From CAZAPG01 sp964486935 (GTDB lineage: Bacteria; Chloroflexota; Anaerolineae; 4572-78; J111): a stretch of 64,000 nt of DNA. The stretch is taken from positions 1 through 64,000 of the forward strand of contig CAZAPG010000027.1 of assembly GCA_964486935.1 (NCBI GenBank), read 5' to 3'. Of the stretch, positions 7,338 to 15,877 are shown one piece after another; the first letter of the stretch is position 1, and every line of letters begins with the position of its first letter. Under the pieces are notes generated by a model. It was not told where the DNA came from. It saw only the letters and a program-made list of their open reading frames with translations, and did not search any database. Made by a program: the position numbers and the translations under genes.

Positions 7338-8744
7338 TTAAGCCCGGATAAAAATAAGGTTCAGATGGCTAAATCTAATTTTATCGCCATCCTTTAAAAC
7401 CATCGGAGAGCCTTGTTTGACCTCGATGTTGTTGATAAATGTTCCGTTCAGGCTGCCCAAATCTTCCAATAGCCATAAATCCCCCTGACGCATAAAACGG
7501 GCGTGCCGGCGCGATACGCCGTATTTGCTGGCTTCGTGAGGTTCCAGGTCTAAATCGACCACATTATCGCGGTAGGTGCGCCCTACCACAATATTGTTCT
7601 TGTTGGGCAGCTCGATGGTGATATTTTTGCTTTGCAAAATCAGGCGGGGTTGAACTCCGGCTGCTGAAGGGCGCAGGTCTAGCTGCACGGTGCTATCAAA
7701 CGCTTCGTCATACGCCTCGTTTTCTGGCATCGCTACCTGCGGGCGGGGCGCGGTTCGGCTGGCGGTATCGCCCTCTCTGGTTTCTGGTTTGCGGCCAAAA
7801 AGTTTTTTGAACGCGCCAAAAATTCCACCGGCTGCCTCTTCGGGTTTGGTTTGTGGCGTATGGCGGGGGGCGCTCTCTTCGTCGGTTTGTTCTTTTTTCG
7901 GTACGGTTGTTTCAGCCTGTTCCTGGGGCGTGGCCAGGATGTCTTTGAGGGCGTTGACCATTTCCTGCATGTCGGCATAACGTTCATTGGCCGTTTTCTT
8001 GAGCGCGCGCAAAATTACCTGCTCCAGCGCGGGTGGGCAAAGGGGGTTGAGGGCGCGGGGCGAAGGAGGCGCTTCCATTACGTGGGCCAGCAAAATTTTG
8101 TTGGGGCTTTCGTAATCAAAGGGCAGCCGCCCGGTAATCATCTCGAACATGATGACGCCCAGCGAGTACATATCGGCCCTAAAATCAAGCGCCACGTCGC
8201 GGGCCTGTTCCGGGGCAATGTAGCTGGGCGTGCCCATAAACGTGCCGGTTTGGGTTAGCCCCACCTGCTCTTCGGCGTGTTTTACCAGACCAAAATCGGC
8301 CAGCACCGGCCAATCCTCTTGAGGCATCAAAATGTTAGAGGGTTTGATATCACGGTGAATAATGCCCTGGCTGTGGGCGTAGTGCAGGGCTTCGGCAATG
8401 GGAATGGTTAGCTCAACCACGCGCCGCCAATCCATCGGTTTGCCGTTGAGCCGGTCTTCAAGCGTTCCGCCTTCAACATATTCCATGGCAATAAATGGCA
8501 GCCCGTCGGCTTCTCCATATTCATAAACAATTAAAATATTTCTGTGCCGCAGCGAGGCCACTGCCTTGGCTTCTCGTTCAAAACGGGCCAGCGAGCTTTC
8601 CTCGTGATAATAAAGTACCTTGACCGCCACCGGCCGATTGAGGCTGGTTTGATAGGCTTTGTAAACCGTGGCCATGCCACCCTCGCCAATTAACTGGTCC
8701 AGTTTGTATTGGCCTAATGTTTTTCCGACCAAATTCATTGTCAT
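7338..8744 (-). CDS. Ser/Thr protein kinase with C-terminal FHA domain
   Basis: 468 aa from ATG 8744; the frame is open 141 bases further up, but that stretch contains the promoter and two hairpins. Kinase domain ~10-270 is complete: GEGGMATVYKA, VAVKVL (Lys), HRDIKPSNI, ADFGLV, GTPSYIAPEQ. A charged, Pro-rich linker (~275-380) follows. Then comes an FHA domain (~385-460: VVGRTY, SRRHARF, LEDLGSLNGTFIN), which binds phospho-Thr. No membrane helix, so a cytoplasmic Hanks-type kinase. The linked FHA suggests autoregulation or recruitment of phosphorylated partners. The gene is divergent from the lytic transglycosylase, so a role near cell-wall turnover is possible but only inferred. Confidence 0.92.
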   Translation of the reverse strand: MTMNLVGKTLGQYKLDQLIGEGGMATVYKAYQTSLNRPVAVKVLYYHEESSLARFEREAKAVASLRHRNILIVYEYGEADGLPFIAMEYVEGGTLEDRLNGKPMDWRRVVELTIPIAEALHYAHSQGIIHRDIKPSNILMPQEDWPVLADFGLVKHAEEQVGLTQTGTFMGTPSYIAPEQARDVALDFRADMYSLGVIMFEMITGRLPFDYESPNKILLAHVMEAPPSPRALNPLCPPALEQVILRALKKTANERYADMQEMVNALKDILATPQEQAETTVPKKEQTDEESAPRHTPQTKPEEAAGGIFGAFKKLFGRKPETREGDTASRTAPRPQVAMPENEAYDEAFDSTVQLDLRPSAAGVQPRLILQSKNITIELPNKNNIVVGRTYRDNVVDLDLEPHEASKYGVSRRHARFMRQGDLWLLEDLGSLNGTFINNIEVKQGSPMVLKDGDKIRFSHLNLIFIRA

Positions 8745-8762
8745 TTTGGGGTCATCCGTTTG

Positions 8763-8812
8763 AGTCGGCTTGAGCCGACTTGAGCGATTAGCCTGCGAAT
8801 CAATTCGCAGGC
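8763..8812 (-). promoter_or_regulatory. Two perfect hairpins in the kinase mRNA leader
   Basis: AGTCGGCT-TG-AGCCGACT (8763-8780) and GCCTGCGAA-TCAA-TTCGCAGGC (8791-8812). Both lie between the predicted transcription start (~8824) and the ATG at 8744, so they form tandem stems in the 5' untranslated RNA. Confidence 0.55.
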
Positions 8813-8830
8813 GAAGGCGACTTTTTTTTG

Positions 8831-8858
8831 AGTATAACACATCATTTTCCAAACACAA
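8831..8858 (-). promoter_or_regulatory. Promoter of the Ser/Thr kinase
   Basis: Minus strand TTGTGT (8853-8858), 16 bases, TATACT (8831-8836). It places the transcript start ~80 bases ahead of the ATG. Confidence 0.55.
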
Positions 8859-8891
8859 GGGGGAGAATAGTCTTAAAATTAGCAACCAAAT

Positions 8892-8919
8892 TTGCCCGGA
8901 GCCTGCCTCGTGGCATAAT
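8892..8919 (+). promoter_or_regulatory. Promoter giving a near-leaderless transglycosylase mRNA
   Basis: TTGCCC (8892-8897), 16 bases, CATAAT (8914-8919), with TGG before the -10. The start codon is at 8928 with no Shine-Dalgarno sequence. Transcription would therefore begin at or next to the ATG. Confidence 0.45.
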
Positions 8920-8927
8920 AATTACCT

Positions 8928-11492
8928 ATGCGGCGACACGTTATCCGGGTAACTTTAGGGCTATTGATTATCACCCTTTCGGCCTGCCAGCTCGATGCCG
9001 AAACGGGGCCGTTGTTATCCTTTGCCCCTACCGATACCCCCACGCCCACCGCTACCAATACCCCCACCGTTACGCCCACGCCCACCAATACGCCCACACC
9101 GACCATCACCCCAACGCCCACCAACACGCCCTCGCCCACCGCTACCCCCATTCCCAGCGACCGGTTGGTTATAGCCCGGCAAGCCTACGCCAGCGGCGAT
9201 TATCAAACCGCCCGTACCGAGTTTGACAACCTGCTGGCCGACCCCGGCGCAGACGACCACGAGAAGCGTCTGGCCCTGCACTGGCGTGGCCGCAGCGAGT
9301 TAGAACTGGGCGACACCCAGGCAGCCATCGCTACCCTTAAAATGTTTTTACAGCAATACCCCAGCGATGAACTGGCCCGCGCCGCCCAATTTAATTTGGG
9401 CCGGGCTTATGAGGAGTCGGGCCAACCCAACCAGGCCGCCTCAACCTATCTGGGGGCCATTATCCCCAACAACCCGGTCAACGTTTATATTTATGAACGC
9501 ATTGGCGACATGCGGTTGCGCACCGGGGCTTACACCGAAACCGTAACCGCCTACCGGGCCGGCATCGAGGCCACCGACGACGTTAGCTTTCAGGTGCATC
9601 TGCGCGAGGGCATTGCCCAGGCCGAACTGCTGCTCAACCAGAACCCGGCCGGGGCCATTACCCAGTACCGGGATATTTTGCAAATCGCCAAAATCGACTC
9701 CTATCGGGCCAAAATTCTGCGGTTACTGGGCGAAACCTACGTTGCCGCCGGAGATACAGAAATCGGCTACCAGACATATCTGGAAGCCGTCAACAACTAC
9801 CCCGAAGCCTATGATAGCTACCTGGCCCTGGTAGAACTGGTCAACGCCAACGTGCCGGTTGACGATTTTCAGCGGGGAATTGTTGACTACCACGCCCGCG
9901 CCTACCAGCCGGCCGTTGCCGCCTTTGAAAGCTACCTGGCCCAGAACAACCCGGCTGACGCGTCAACCAAACCCATCTCTGCCACGGCTACTATCTCCGC
10001 CACTGCCTTGCTGACGCCCACGGTTCAGCCAACGCCCCTGCCCCGCGCCGCCGAAGCCACGTGGTTCATCGGCCTCTCGTGGAAAGCGTTGGGCCAATAC
10101 AACCGCGCCATTTCAACCTTTCAAAAATTAATCGACAACTTTCCCGATAGCCCCAATTGGGGGCAGGCTCATGTTGAAATCGGCCTCACGCTTATCAGCC
10201 AGGGCAATCACGCCAGGGCCAAAACCACGCTGCGAGAATTTGCCGCCAGCCGGCCCAGCCATCCCCTGGCCGCCGAGGCGTTGTGGCGCGCCGCCCGGCT
10301 GGACATGAGCGACGAAATGTTTGACGATGCCCACACCCATCTGCACGTAGTGGCCCAAAAATACCCTGCCAGCCAGTACGCCGCCGAGGCGCTTTACTGG
10401 GCCGGGCAGGCCTCGTACCAGCTACAAGATTACCAGGGCGCAATTGACGATTGGGCAGAGCTGGCCGAAAAATACCCCACCAGCGAGCTGGTTAGCTTTG
10501 GCGGTTACTGGCGGGCCAGAGCCTTGCTAGAGTTGGGCCGCCAGGCCGAGGCCGAAACCGTGTTGAGCCAGGTTGCGGAACGCCCCGAAGATTACTACGT
10601 GCTGCGCGCCCGCGATTTGTTGACGGGCCAGATGCCCCACCCCGTACCCATTATCCTCCCCGATGAGGCGCAACTGGCCGAAGAAAAGGCCCAGGCCGAA
10701 GCCTGGTTAAAACAGTGGCTCGGCCCGGCCCGGGAGTCTGAAAACCTGTCGGTACTTGGCAGCCAGCTTCAAAACGACCCGGCGTTTCAGCGCGGCCATG
10801 CCTTGCTGGCGCTGGGCCTGCGTGAGCAGGCGCTGATTGAATTTGAAATTGTTAAAGATAACTGGTGGCACGACCCGCTGGCTATGTACCGGCTTTCAAA
10901 CTATTTTAGCCAAAATAATATCGGGCAGTTAACTATTATAACCGCCGCCCGGCTTATCTTTTTGTCGCCGGCCAAAAGCGCCGAAGATGCGCCCATTTAC
11001 ATTCAGCGTCTGTATTACCCCTTTTTCTTTGCCGACGTTATTTTTAGAGAAGCCGAACAACATCAAATTGACCCGGCGCTGGTGGCCGCCCTTATTCGCC
11101 AGGAAAGCCTGTTTGAGCCGTCGGCGGAATCTATTGCCGGCGCGCGCGGGCTAATGCAGGTAATGCCAACCACCGGCGAGTACGTAGCCGAACGCAGCAA
11201 CTTTGAAGATTTCAGCACCGACCTGCTTTGGCGGCCCTTCATCAGCATAAAAATGGGAAGCTGGTACATTAACCAACAGTTGGGTATTTTTGAAGATAAC
11301 CAGTTTGCCGCCCTGGCTGCCTACAACGCCGGACCCGGCCACGTGCTGGAGTGGGTCAAAACATCTGATGACCTGGACGTTTTTGTGGAGTCTATCCCCT
11401 TTTGGGAGTCCCGAACTTACATCAGAAGAATTTATGTAAATTTATCTGCCTACCGTAGAATTTACGGCGCGCCCCCTGCCACCCAACCCTAG
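8928..11492 (+). CDS. Soluble lytic murein transglycosylase lipoprotein
   Basis: 854 aa. Lipoprotein signal with lipobox LSAC (Cys20), then a Thr-Pro linker (~33-75). A long TPR-rich superhelix (~80-690) follows, with repeats such as YASGDYQTARTEFDNLL. At the C-terminus is an SLT (family 1 lytic transglycosylase) domain with the catalytic Glu in ALIRQES (E726), GARGLMQVMP and AAYNAGPG. It should cut the MurNAc-GlcNAc bond of peptidoglycan to give 1,6-anhydroMurNAc ends, anchored on the outer face of the membrane. The architecture resembles Slt70, with the helical superhelix replaced by TPRs. It is transcribed away from the FHA kinase. Confidence 0.92.
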   Translation: MRRHVIRVTLGLLIITLSACQLDAETGPLLSFAPTDTPTPTATNTPTVTPTPTNTPTPTITPTPTNTPSPTATPIPSDRLVIARQAYASGDYQTARTEFDNLLADPGADDHEKRLALHWRGRSELELGDTQAAIATLKMFLQQYPSDELARAAQFNLGRAYEESGQPNQAASTYLGAIIPNNPVNVYIYERIGDMRLRTGAYTETVTAYRAGIEATDDVSFQVHLREGIAQAELLLNQNPAGAITQYRDILQIAKIDSYRAKILRLLGETYVAAGDTEIGYQTYLEAVNNYPEAYDSYLALVELVNANVPVDDFQRGIVDYHARAYQPAVAAFESYLAQNNPADASTKPISATATISATALLTPTVQPTPLPRAAEATWFIGLSWKALGQYNRAISTFQKLIDNFPDSPNWGQAHVEIGLTLISQGNHARAKTTLREFAASRPSHPLAAEALWRAARLDMSDEMFDDAHTHLHVVAQKYPASQYAAEALYWAGQASYQLQDYQGAIDDWAELAEKYPTSELVSFGGYWRARALLELGRQAEAETVLSQVAERPEDYYVLRARDLLTGQMPHPVPIILPDEAQLAEEKAQAEAWLKQWLGPARESENLSVLGSQLQNDPAFQRGHALLALGLREQALIEFEIVKDNWWHDPLAMYRLSNYFSQNNIGQLTIITAARLIFLSPAKSAEDAPIYIQRLYYPFFFADVIFREAEQHQIDPALVAALIRQESLFEPSAESIAGARGLMQVMPTTGEYVAERSNFEDFSTDLLWRPFISIKMGSWYINQQLGIFEDNQFAALAAYNAGPGHVLEWVKTSDDLDVFVESIPFWESRTYIRRIYVNLSAYRRIYGAPPATQP

Positions 11493-11505
11493 CCCGGATA
11501 TCTTA

Positions 11506-11535
11506 TTGTCGTAACTATTTTAGTTATGGTATAAT
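11506..11535 (+). promoter_or_regulatory. Promoter of the GAF/PAS kinase unit
   Basis: TTGTCG (11506-11511), 18 bases, TATAAT (11530-11535) preceded by TGG (extended -10). The start codon is 62 bases after the -10. Confidence 0.65.
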
Positions 11536-11597
11536 CAGGCAGTTTTGCTGTAATTGTCGAGATTATCCTTAAGCATTGCTATCGGGAAGCGTCAAAC

Positions 11598-14450
11598 GTG
11601 TTTGACTTTCTGGCCAGTCGGGCATTAACCTTAGCTTATTATCTATTTACCTTCTTTGGCATCGAAGCCGCCCTGGTGATAGCCTGGGGTCAATGGCGAC
11701 GCAGCACCTCGTTTAGAGCGCACCGGTTGTGGATTGCCTTTGGCGGCCTCACCATTTTGCGGCTAATGTTGGCCTCGTTGATACTGGTCGGTCAAAATTC
11801 GCCGGATATAGCCAACATTTGGGCGCCCCCCTTTGAGCGGGTGATAGCTATTTGCAGCCTGGGTTTTTTAATCTGGGGCTTCACCCCTTATTTTAGAGAA
11901 AACGATTTTGTTGGTAATACCTTGCTGGTTACCAATACCGCCTTTGCCTTTATCTTTTATATTCTCGCGGCTGTTAATTTTGAAGGCGTAGATTTTAACC
12001 AGAGCCGCTGGGAGCTGTTTTTTGTAACCTGGCAAATTCTTCTGGCCTCGTTTGGGGTAGTTAACTGCCTTATGAAACTGGATGACGAGCGCAACTTTGC
12101 GTTTCTTGGCTTTGCTACCCTGCTTTTTGGCTATTTAGTGCATATTATTTTTGCTTACTTTACCGCCAGTTATCCCAAACCACACGACCCCTACTGGACT
12201 CGCTTTGCCGAAATGATAGCCTACCCTATGTTTGCCGTAGCCGTATATGTCGGCGCTATCCAATCGCTCAGCGCCCGCAGCCGAGAGTTGCAAAACCTCA
12301 GCCAAACCTCGCTTGATCAAATAAAAGGACTCATCAGCCTGTTTGAAGCCACCAAAGAGATTAGCGCCTCGCTGGAGTTACCTCAGGTGTTGGATGGGGC
12401 CGCCCAAAACGTGGCCGAGGCCCTGGATGCCGACCAATGCGCCATTGCCCTGCCAGATAACGGCGAGGACATGGCGCAATTGCGACTGGTTTCTATCTAC
12501 AACCCCAGCCGCAAAGGCCGGGGCGAATCGGTGATGTTTCCCCTCAACGACCAGCAGGCCATCAAACACGCCCTCAAGCGCAAATATCAGGTGCAAATAG
12601 ACGAGTATCAAAATAACAGCCAGATTAGAATGTTGTTTACTTTAATGGGCGCGCCCGACGTGGGGCCGCTTATTATTCAACCCCTGTTAAAAAATGGCGA
12701 ACCGATTGGCCTGTTGATTTTGGGCAACGCCATTTCAAAACGGATATTCACCGCCACCGAAGCCGAACTATGCAAAACCCTGGCCGACCAGATTACCGTG
12801 GCGATTGAGCACGCCAAAGAATACACGGCGGTTTCGGGCAAAGCCCAGCAACTATCCTGGACGCTACGCAACCAGGAACTGGAATCTGGCAAACGTCTGG
12901 CCGCTATGGAAACGGAACTCAAAAAGAGCCGCGAAGAAGTATCTCTTTTTGCCCAACGCTTGCATGAATACGAAACGGCCCAAAAAACCAGCGAAGAAAG
13001 CCTGGCCCAATACCGCGAGCGTGTGGCCAAACTGGAAAAAGCAATTGACCGGGCCAAAATTGAGGTTGAAAAATCAAAACAGAAAGACCAGAATATTACC
13101 TCATTAGCCGAACAGTTAGAGTCACGGCAAAAGCAGCTAGAAACGCTGGAAACAGAACGCCAAAATTTGCTGGTCAAAATAGATGAGCTTGAGCAAAACA
13201 ATCATGAAATTGGGCGTTTAAACGAGGCGCTGGAATCCAGCAACCAGCGCGCGCGCAAGCTGGCCCGCGCTCTCAAGCAGGCCCGCGCCCAAAAACTACA
13301 GGCCGCGCCGGTGCCGGCGGCGCTCTCCAGCGCCGAAGCCAGCGCCCAGTTAGAAGATTTGAGCTGCGGCGTAATTATTACCGACGCCCAGCATAAGATA
13401 AATCGGGTCAATGCGGTGGCGGGGCAAATGCTAAACAAAAGCAGCAAACAGCTTGCCGGTAAAGATTTGCACTCAATTGTTAATGATGACCGCTGGCAAA
13501 AGGCGCTGGAGCAGCTACAAAAAGAACAGGATGAGATGGTCACTACCACGCTCAATATTGGCGATAGCGTGCTGCGGGCCACGGTTAGCCCCATGGCCTC
13601 GTCCGAAGGCGACGGCAAAGAGGGAACCGTAACCATTTTGTACGATATTACCGCCGAGGCCGAAAGCCAGCGGGCGCGAGACGAATTTATTGCCTCCCTT
13701 TCGCAAGAGTTGCGCACCCCAATGACTTCAATTACCGGCTACACCGATTTGCTCATTGGCGAGTCGGTGGGTATGCTGGGCGAAATGCAGCGCAAGTTTT
13801 TGCAGCGCATCAAAGCCAATATCGAGCGCATGAATAGTATGCTGAACGACTTGATTGGCGTAACGGCCATTGATGCCGGCCAGTTGGAAATTCGACCCAC
13901 CGTGGTAGATATGACCGAAGTAATTGAAGACACCATTATTGGGGCCAGAGCGCAACTGGAAGAAAACGAGATAACGCTTAACATGAACGTGGCCGAAGAT
14001 GTACCCCCCGTGGAAGCCGACCCGGACTCGGTGCGTCAAATTATGAGTAACCTGTTGGGTAACGCTATCAAATCGACCCCCGCCGGCGGCGCTATTGAAA
14101 TTACCACCCACATTTACGATGAAAATGGCGATTCGCCGGTTGAAGCCGAACGAATGCCTTTTTTGAAAGTATCTATTAAAGACTCCGGCGGAGGCATTGC
14201 CCCCAAAGACCTTGACCGTGTGTTTGAAAGGTTCTATCGGGCAGAGCGTCCTTTAATTGAGGGATTGGGCGAAACCGGCGTGGGGCTATCAATTGTAAAA
14301 TCTTTGGTTGAAGCGCACGGCGGGCGAGTATGGGTTGATAGCGAAATTGGGCAGGGTTCAATCTTTAGCTTTCTGCTGCCCATCAGCGAGCAATACGATG
14401 ACCCCTGGCTGGAAGTTGACATTCCTCCCCTGGACCTCAATACCGACTAA
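11598..14450 (+). CDS. Membrane GAF-PAS histidine-kinase-like protein with Gln in place of the phospho-His
   Basis: 950 aa from GTG 11598. Six or seven membrane helices occupy ~1-220 (an MASE-like input module). A GAF domain follows at ~245-400, then a long coiled coil (~410-570), a PAS domain (~585-690), a HisKA-like helix and a HATPase_c domain. The phospho-acceptor box reads SLSQELRTPMTSI: residue 703 is Gln (CAA) where His is expected. The ATPase half looks usable, with SNLLGNAIKSTP, KDSGGGI and GETGVGLSIV. It could bind ATP and act as a phosphatase or as a partner of a true kinase. The LysM/IPT gene starts 24 bases downstream, so the two form one unit. Confidence 0.88.
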   Translation: MFDFLASRALTLAYYLFTFFGIEAALVIAWGQWRRSTSFRAHRLWIAFGGLTILRLMLASLILVGQNSPDIANIWAPPFERVIAICSLGFLIWGFTPYFRENDFVGNTLLVTNTAFAFIFYILAAVNFEGVDFNQSRWELFFVTWQILLASFGVVNCLMKLDDERNFAFLGFATLLFGYLVHIIFAYFTASYPKPHDPYWTRFAEMIAYPMFAVAVYVGAIQSLSARSRELQNLSQTSLDQIKGLISLFEATKEISASLELPQVLDGAAQNVAEALDADQCAIALPDNGEDMAQLRLVSIYNPSRKGRGESVMFPLNDQQAIKHALKRKYQVQIDEYQNNSQIRMLFTLMGAPDVGPLIIQPLLKNGEPIGLLILGNAISKRIFTATEAELCKTLADQITVAIEHAKEYTAVSGKAQQLSWTLRNQELESGKRLAAMETELKKSREEVSLFAQRLHEYETAQKTSEESLAQYRERVAKLEKAIDRAKIEVEKSKQKDQNITSLAEQLESRQKQLETLETERQNLLVKIDELEQNNHEIGRLNEALESSNQRARKLARALKQARAQKLQAAPVPAALSSAEASAQLEDLSCGVIITDAQHKINRVNAVAGQMLNKSSKQLAGKDLHSIVNDDRWQKALEQLQKEQDEMVTTTLNIGDSVLRATVSPMASSEGDGKEGTVTILYDITAEAESQRARDEFIASLSQELRTPMTSITGYTDLLIGESVGMLGEMQRKFLQRIKANIERMNSMLNDLIGVTAIDAGQLEIRPTVVDMTEVIEDTIIGARAQLEENEITLNMNVAEDVPPVEADPDSVRQIMSNLLGNAIKSTPAGGAIEITTHIYDENGDSPVEAERMPFLKVSIKDSGGGIAPKDLDRVFERFYRAERPLIEGLGETGVGLSIVKSLVEAHGGRVWVDSEIGQGSIFSFLLPISEQYDDPWLEVDIPPLDLNTD

Positions 14451-14474
14451 AACTGCATTTGTTGACGGATTATC

Positions 14475-15710
14475 ATGGAACCTTTCAATGAAAATGAAAC
14501 CACCTCAAACCTGCAACGTATTCTCATTGGGGTGGGAACGCTTATTGTTGTTGTTCTCACGGTGATTGTGGCCATATTTTTGGCTATGCAAGAGCCGGAG
14601 GATGAGGAACCTACGCCCCTGGCGCAAATTAGTCCAACGGCGCCGGTTGTGGTCATCACTAACACGCCCACAACCGCTCCGCCAACTTTTACTGCTACCC
14701 TGGCGCCCCCGCCCACCGATACGCCATCGGCCACGCCAGAGCCGCCGCCGGCCACTACCCAGGCGCCCCCCACCGCCACTTCCGCGCCGGTTGAACCCAC
14801 CTTTACCACAACGCCGGTGGTAATTATTATTACGCCTACCCCGCAACCGCCACAGCCCGATACAGGCGGGGTGTGTCAACCACCGCCCAGTTGGACAACT
14901 TACCAGGTGCAGGTTGGCGACACGCTCAACTCCTTATCTGCCCGAACCAATGTAAGCGTATTTGATTTGCAGCAAGTGAATTGTTTGGAGTCATTCACCA
15001 TCAGGCCGGGGCAGGTGATATATTTGCCTTTTACGCCGCCTACATTTACCCCTACGCCTGTGCCAACACCAACCGGTACGCGGTCTGCCACCCCTACCCG
15101 CACCCCCACCGCTATTGCCCCTGTAATTAGCAATGTTGTGCCCGACAGGGTAGATGCCGATAGCGCGAGCGTGATTATTACGGTTATCGGCAGAAACTTT
15201 AAACCGCGAGAATCTGGCTTTAGGGTTGAGTTAAGAGGGCCGCAAAGTGTCATGTTAAGTTTAAGCGGCCTTGGTTCGGATACCAATTTTGATGCGGTAG
15301 TACCCCCCGGTTTACCCATTGGCACCTACGATATTGTTGTTACCAATGCCAATAATCGAACCGGAGTCAGAGAGTCGGCTTTTATTATTGGCGAAGCGCC
15401 CCCCACTGCCACCAGCGCCCCTGGCCCCATTATTGACAGTGTTGACCCTGAAGAGGGTTTTAACAACCGCGATGTAACCATTGCGGTGCGGGGCAGAAAT
15501 TTTAGGCCCAATGAGTTTGGTTTTCAGGTTCAGTTGAGGGTGGGGCAGGATATTAGAGCAGAACTGGATTTGGTGGGGTCTGCGTCTACCACCTCATTTA
15601 ATGCGGTTATACCGGCCGGATTAACTCCCGGCCTGTATGATTTGTGGGTAATCAACCCCGATAGCCAGGAGGATGTGGAGCCGGCGGCCTACGAGTCGCT
15701 GGCTCCGTGA
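14475..15710 (+). CDS. Membrane-anchored LysM and IPT/TIG domain protein
   Basis: 411 aa. One N-terminal membrane helix (~17-40), then a Thr/Pro-rich spacer (~45-135). A single LysM domain follows (~142-188: YQVQVGDTLNSLSARTNV, IRPGQVIYLP), expected to bind GlcNAc in peptidoglycan. After a second Thr-Pro spacer come two IPT/TIG immunoglobulin-like folds (~215-305 and ~315-405), each beginning with the I-x-x-V-x-P-x-x pattern. With its N-terminus inside and the rest outside, it probably ties the membrane to the wall. It may be the output or sensor partner of the upstream kinase. A two-way terminator lies ~120 bases downstream. Confidence 0.82.
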   Translation: MEPFNENETTSNLQRILIGVGTLIVVVLTVIVAIFLAMQEPEDEEPTPLAQISPTAPVVVITNTPTTAPPTFTATLAPPPTDTPSATPEPPPATTQAPPTATSAPVEPTFTTTPVVIIITPTPQPPQPDTGGVCQPPPSWTTYQVQVGDTLNSLSARTNVSVFDLQQVNCLESFTIRPGQVIYLPFTPPTFTPTPVPTPTGTRSATPTRTPTAIAPVISNVVPDRVDADSASVIITVIGRNFKPRESGFRVELRGPQSVMLSLSGLGSDTNFDAVVPPGLPIGTYDIVVTNANNRTGVRESAFIIGEAPPTATSAPGPIIDSVDPEEGFNNRDVTIAVRGRNFRPNEFGFQVQLRVGQDIRAELDLVGSASTTSFNAVIPAGLTPGLYDLWVINPDSQEDVEPAAYESLAP

Positions 15711-15755
15711 GAGTTAACGTGAAGCTCCGGTTTTGCCCCAACGGGATGAAAACAG

Positions 15756-15781
15756 GAGTCGAAAAGCGCGCTTTTTGACTC
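15756..15781 (+). repeat. Near-perfect hairpin after the LysM/IPT gene
   Basis: GAGTCGAAAAGC-GC-GCTTTTTGACTC forms a 12-bp stem with one G-U pair. It lies 46 bases after the stop codon and may protect the 3' end or assist termination. Confidence 0.4.
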
Positions 15782-15826
15782 TCCAAGCCTGTTGGCTGAG
15801 GGTAAAAACTATTTTATGCCGTAATC

Positions 15827-15867
15827 AAAAAGAGGCGACCTTTTTATTAGGGTCGCCTCTTTTTTTG
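15827..15867. terminator. Bidirectional rho-independent terminator
   Basis: Stem AGAGGCGACC / GGTCGCCTCT with a 10-base loop, flanked by AAAAA on one side and TTTTTTT on the other. It closes the plus-strand LysM unit and, 11 bases after its stop, the minus-strand surface-protein unit. Confidence 0.9.
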
Positions 15868-15877
15868 GTTGGCTCTT

